In this document: one piece after another, positions 10,909 to 11,573 of the stretch
How the letters are laid out: the number at the start of each line of letters is the position of its first letter
Position numbering within the stretch: position 1 is the stretch's first letter
Assembly: GCA_041178545.1 (NCBI GenBank)
Contig: JBEGVB010000044.1
Coordinates: 1-11,573, forward strand
Source: JBEATZ01 sp041178545
Lineage (GTDB): Bacteria; Planctomycetota; UBA1135; UBA2386
Direction of reading: 5' to 3'
Length of the DNA: 11,573 bases
Notes under the pieces: model-generated
The model's input: the letters and a program-made list of their open reading frames with translations, nothing else
The model's database searches: none
Told to the model about the DNA's origin: nothing
Translations under genes and position numbers: made by a program

Positions 10909-11307
10909 GTGGTCGCAAAGGATCCCTACGTCTGGGGCACCGGTCGTCGCAAGACGGCAACTGCCCGTGTCCGCATCAAGTCCGGCTCCGGCAAGTTCGT
11001 GGTGAACGGCAAGGAAGTCGAGCAGTTCTTCCCCACGTCCGAGACCCGTCGTCAGGCGTTGCAGCCGATGACGGTGACCGAGACCCGCAACACCTACGAC
11101 GTGTTCGTCGAGGTGGACGGCGGCGGCATGACCGGCCAGGCCGGCGCGGTGGCCCTCGGGCTCGCGCGCGCCCTGCGACTCGAGAACGAGAACTTCGACA
11201 AGACCCTGCGCGAGCACGGCCTGCTCACCCGCGACAGCCGCGAGGTCGAGCGCAAGAAGTACGGCCGCCACAAGGCGCGTCGTTCGACCCAGTTCAGCAA
11301 GCGCTGA
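10909..11307 (+). CDS. rpsI: Small ribosomal subunit protein uS9
   Basis: 132 residues from GTG 10909. It binds 16S rRNA in the head of the 30S subunit, and its C-terminal tail reaches the P-site tRNA. Conserved parts: YVWGTGRRKTATARVRIKSG, GKFVVNGKEVEQFF, VDGGGMTGQAGAVALGLARA, LLTRDSREVERKKYGRHKAR, and the invariant C-terminal QFSKR. Full length with no break. The start choice rests on family length and AAAGGT 9 bases upstream. It is the second gene of the rplM operon. Confidence 0.97.
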   Translation: MVAKDPYVWGTGRRKTATARVRIKSGSGKFVVNGKEVEQFFPTSETRRQALQPMTVTETRNTYDVFVEVDGGGMTGQAGAVALGLARALRLENENFDKTLREHGLLTRDSREVERKKYGRHKARRSTQFSKR

Positions 11308-11315
11308 CCGGTCAG

Positions 11316-11334
11316 GCCGGGCCCGGTGCCCGGC
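11316..11334 (+). terminator. Hairpin just after rpsI
   Basis: GCCGGGC (11316-11322) and GCCCGGC (11328-11334) form a perfect 7-bp GC stem with a 5-base loop, 8 bases after the rpsI stop. No T-run follows. Together with the next hairpin it probably marks the end of the rplM-rpsI transcript. Confidence 0.5.
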
Positions 11335-11340
11335 ATCCCC

Positions 11341-11388
11341 CGAGCGGTCTGTCGGCCAGCTGCAGCGCAGTTGCCGGACGGCCGCTCG
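11341..11388 (+). other. Long rod-shaped hairpin between rpsI and yebC
   Basis: The 48 bases fold back on themselves almost completely. Pairs are 11341-11347 with 11382-11388 (perfect), TC 11348-11349 with GG 11380-11381, GTC 11351-11353 with GAC 11377-11379, GG 11354-11355 with CC 11374-11375, and CAGCTG 11357-11362 with CAGTTG 11368-11373, around loop CAGCG. That is 20 base pairs with two wobbles and three single-base bulges (T11350, C11356, G11376). It may be a terminator, an mRNA end stabiliser or a small structured RNA. Confidence 0.5.
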
Positions 11389-11412
11389 AGTCGTTGGTGC
11401 CGTGCGCGCGTG

Positions 11413-11441
11413 TGGACGCGTGCTGCTGGCTCGGCTACGAC
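11413..11441 (+). promoter_or_regulatory. Sigma70-like promoter before yebC
   Basis: TGGACG (11413-11418), a 17-base spacer, then TACGAC (11436-11441), 12 bases before the ATG. The spacer end TGGCTCGGCTAC (11427-11438) matches the sites before rplM and pyk apart from one extra G. If used, the mRNA leader would be only a few bases long. Confidence 0.45.
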
Positions 11442-11453
11442 ACGCATCCGGTC

Positions 11454-11573
11454 ATGGCTGGTCACTCCCACTCCGCCAACATCAAGTTCCGGAAGGACCG
11501 CGTCGACGCGAAGCGGGCGAAGACCTTCTCGAAGCTGTCGCGGATGATCACCGTGGCGGCACGTTCCGGCGGG
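11454..11573 (+). CDS. yebC: YebC/TACO1-family translation factor, N-terminal part (cut by window end)
   Basis: Forty codons before the window ends. The start MAGHSHSANIKFRKDRVDAK followed by RAKTFSKLSRMITVAARSGG is the family N-terminus: MAGHS, the NIK.RK motif, DAKR, K.F.KL and ITVAAR. Full proteins are about 240-250 residues, so some five-sixths is missing. The family was long annotated as a transcriptional regulator (YebC/PmpR). Work on TACO1 and bacterial YebC ties it to translation and relief of ribosome stalling at proline stretches. No Shine-Dalgarno is visible before the start. Confidence 0.93.
   Translation, partial: MAGHSHSANIKFRKDRVDAKRAKTFSKLSRMITVAARSGG

Noticed and set aside
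11341..11388. Integron attC site
   Set aside because: Bulged hairpin geometry is superficially similar, but the terminal RYYYAAC/GTTRRRY boxes are missing and there is no integrase or cassette context.

Overview
The window is 11.6 kb of GC-rich, gene-dense bacterial chromosome. Every confident gene lies on the + strand. The genes are housekeeping ones: preprotein translocase ATPase (secA), Kdo transferase (waaA/kdtA), S-adenosylmethionine synthetase (metK), pyruvate kinase (pyk), ribosomal proteins L13 and S9 (rplM, rpsI), and the start of a YebC/TACO1-family translation factor. A Kdo transferase implies a Gram-negative envelope with lipid A/Kdo. Three things suggest Planctomycetota or a relative: very high GC, a response regulator with an unusual N-terminal domain, and a Cys-motif/membrane/coiled-coil/HEAT protein. 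This lineage call comes from the general look of the proteins, is moderate to low in confidence, and was not tested by search. I saw no tRNA, rRNA, CRISPR array, insertion sequence or phage gene. No gene-free stretch exceeds 150 bases.

Region 1 (1-4951) is the most interesting. A receiver-domain protein ends in an ATGA overlap with a 107-codon ORF. That ORF has a signal/membrane segment and ends in P-P-I-R-A-P directly before its stop codon. The position (just upstream of secA), the targeting segment and the Arg-Ala-Pro terminus resemble SecM and other RAP-type arrest peptides that tune Sec genes, although the protein is not a SecM homologue in overall sequence. Between it and secA, about 120 bases hold a set of competing hairpins. 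They also hold a 22-codon ORF with the best Shine-Dalgarno sequence in the window; its stop overlaps the secA start (ATGA). I propose a leader that senses secretion or translation and controls secA. SecA itself is about 1212 residues, far longer than usual, because five copies of a 51-residue module lie between the translocase core and the C-terminal zinc motif.

Region 2 (4951-7556) holds waaA, which follows secA directly, and metK, with about 105 bases between them. Region 3 (7557-10317) holds a membrane-anchored HEAT-repeat protein of unknown role and pyk, each behind a GC-rich hairpin and a promoter-like site. Region 4 (10318-11573) holds the rplM-rpsI operon with a structured leader, then a 20-bp rod-shaped hairpin and a new promoter-like site before yebC, which runs off the end.

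The sites before pyk, rplM and yebC share an 11-12 base core (TGGCTCG(G)CTAC) that overlaps a sigma70-like -10 box. Several genes (metK, the HEAT gene, pyk, rplM, yebC) have no recognisable Shine-Dalgarno sequence close to their starts. This makes the strong one in the secA leader stand out.
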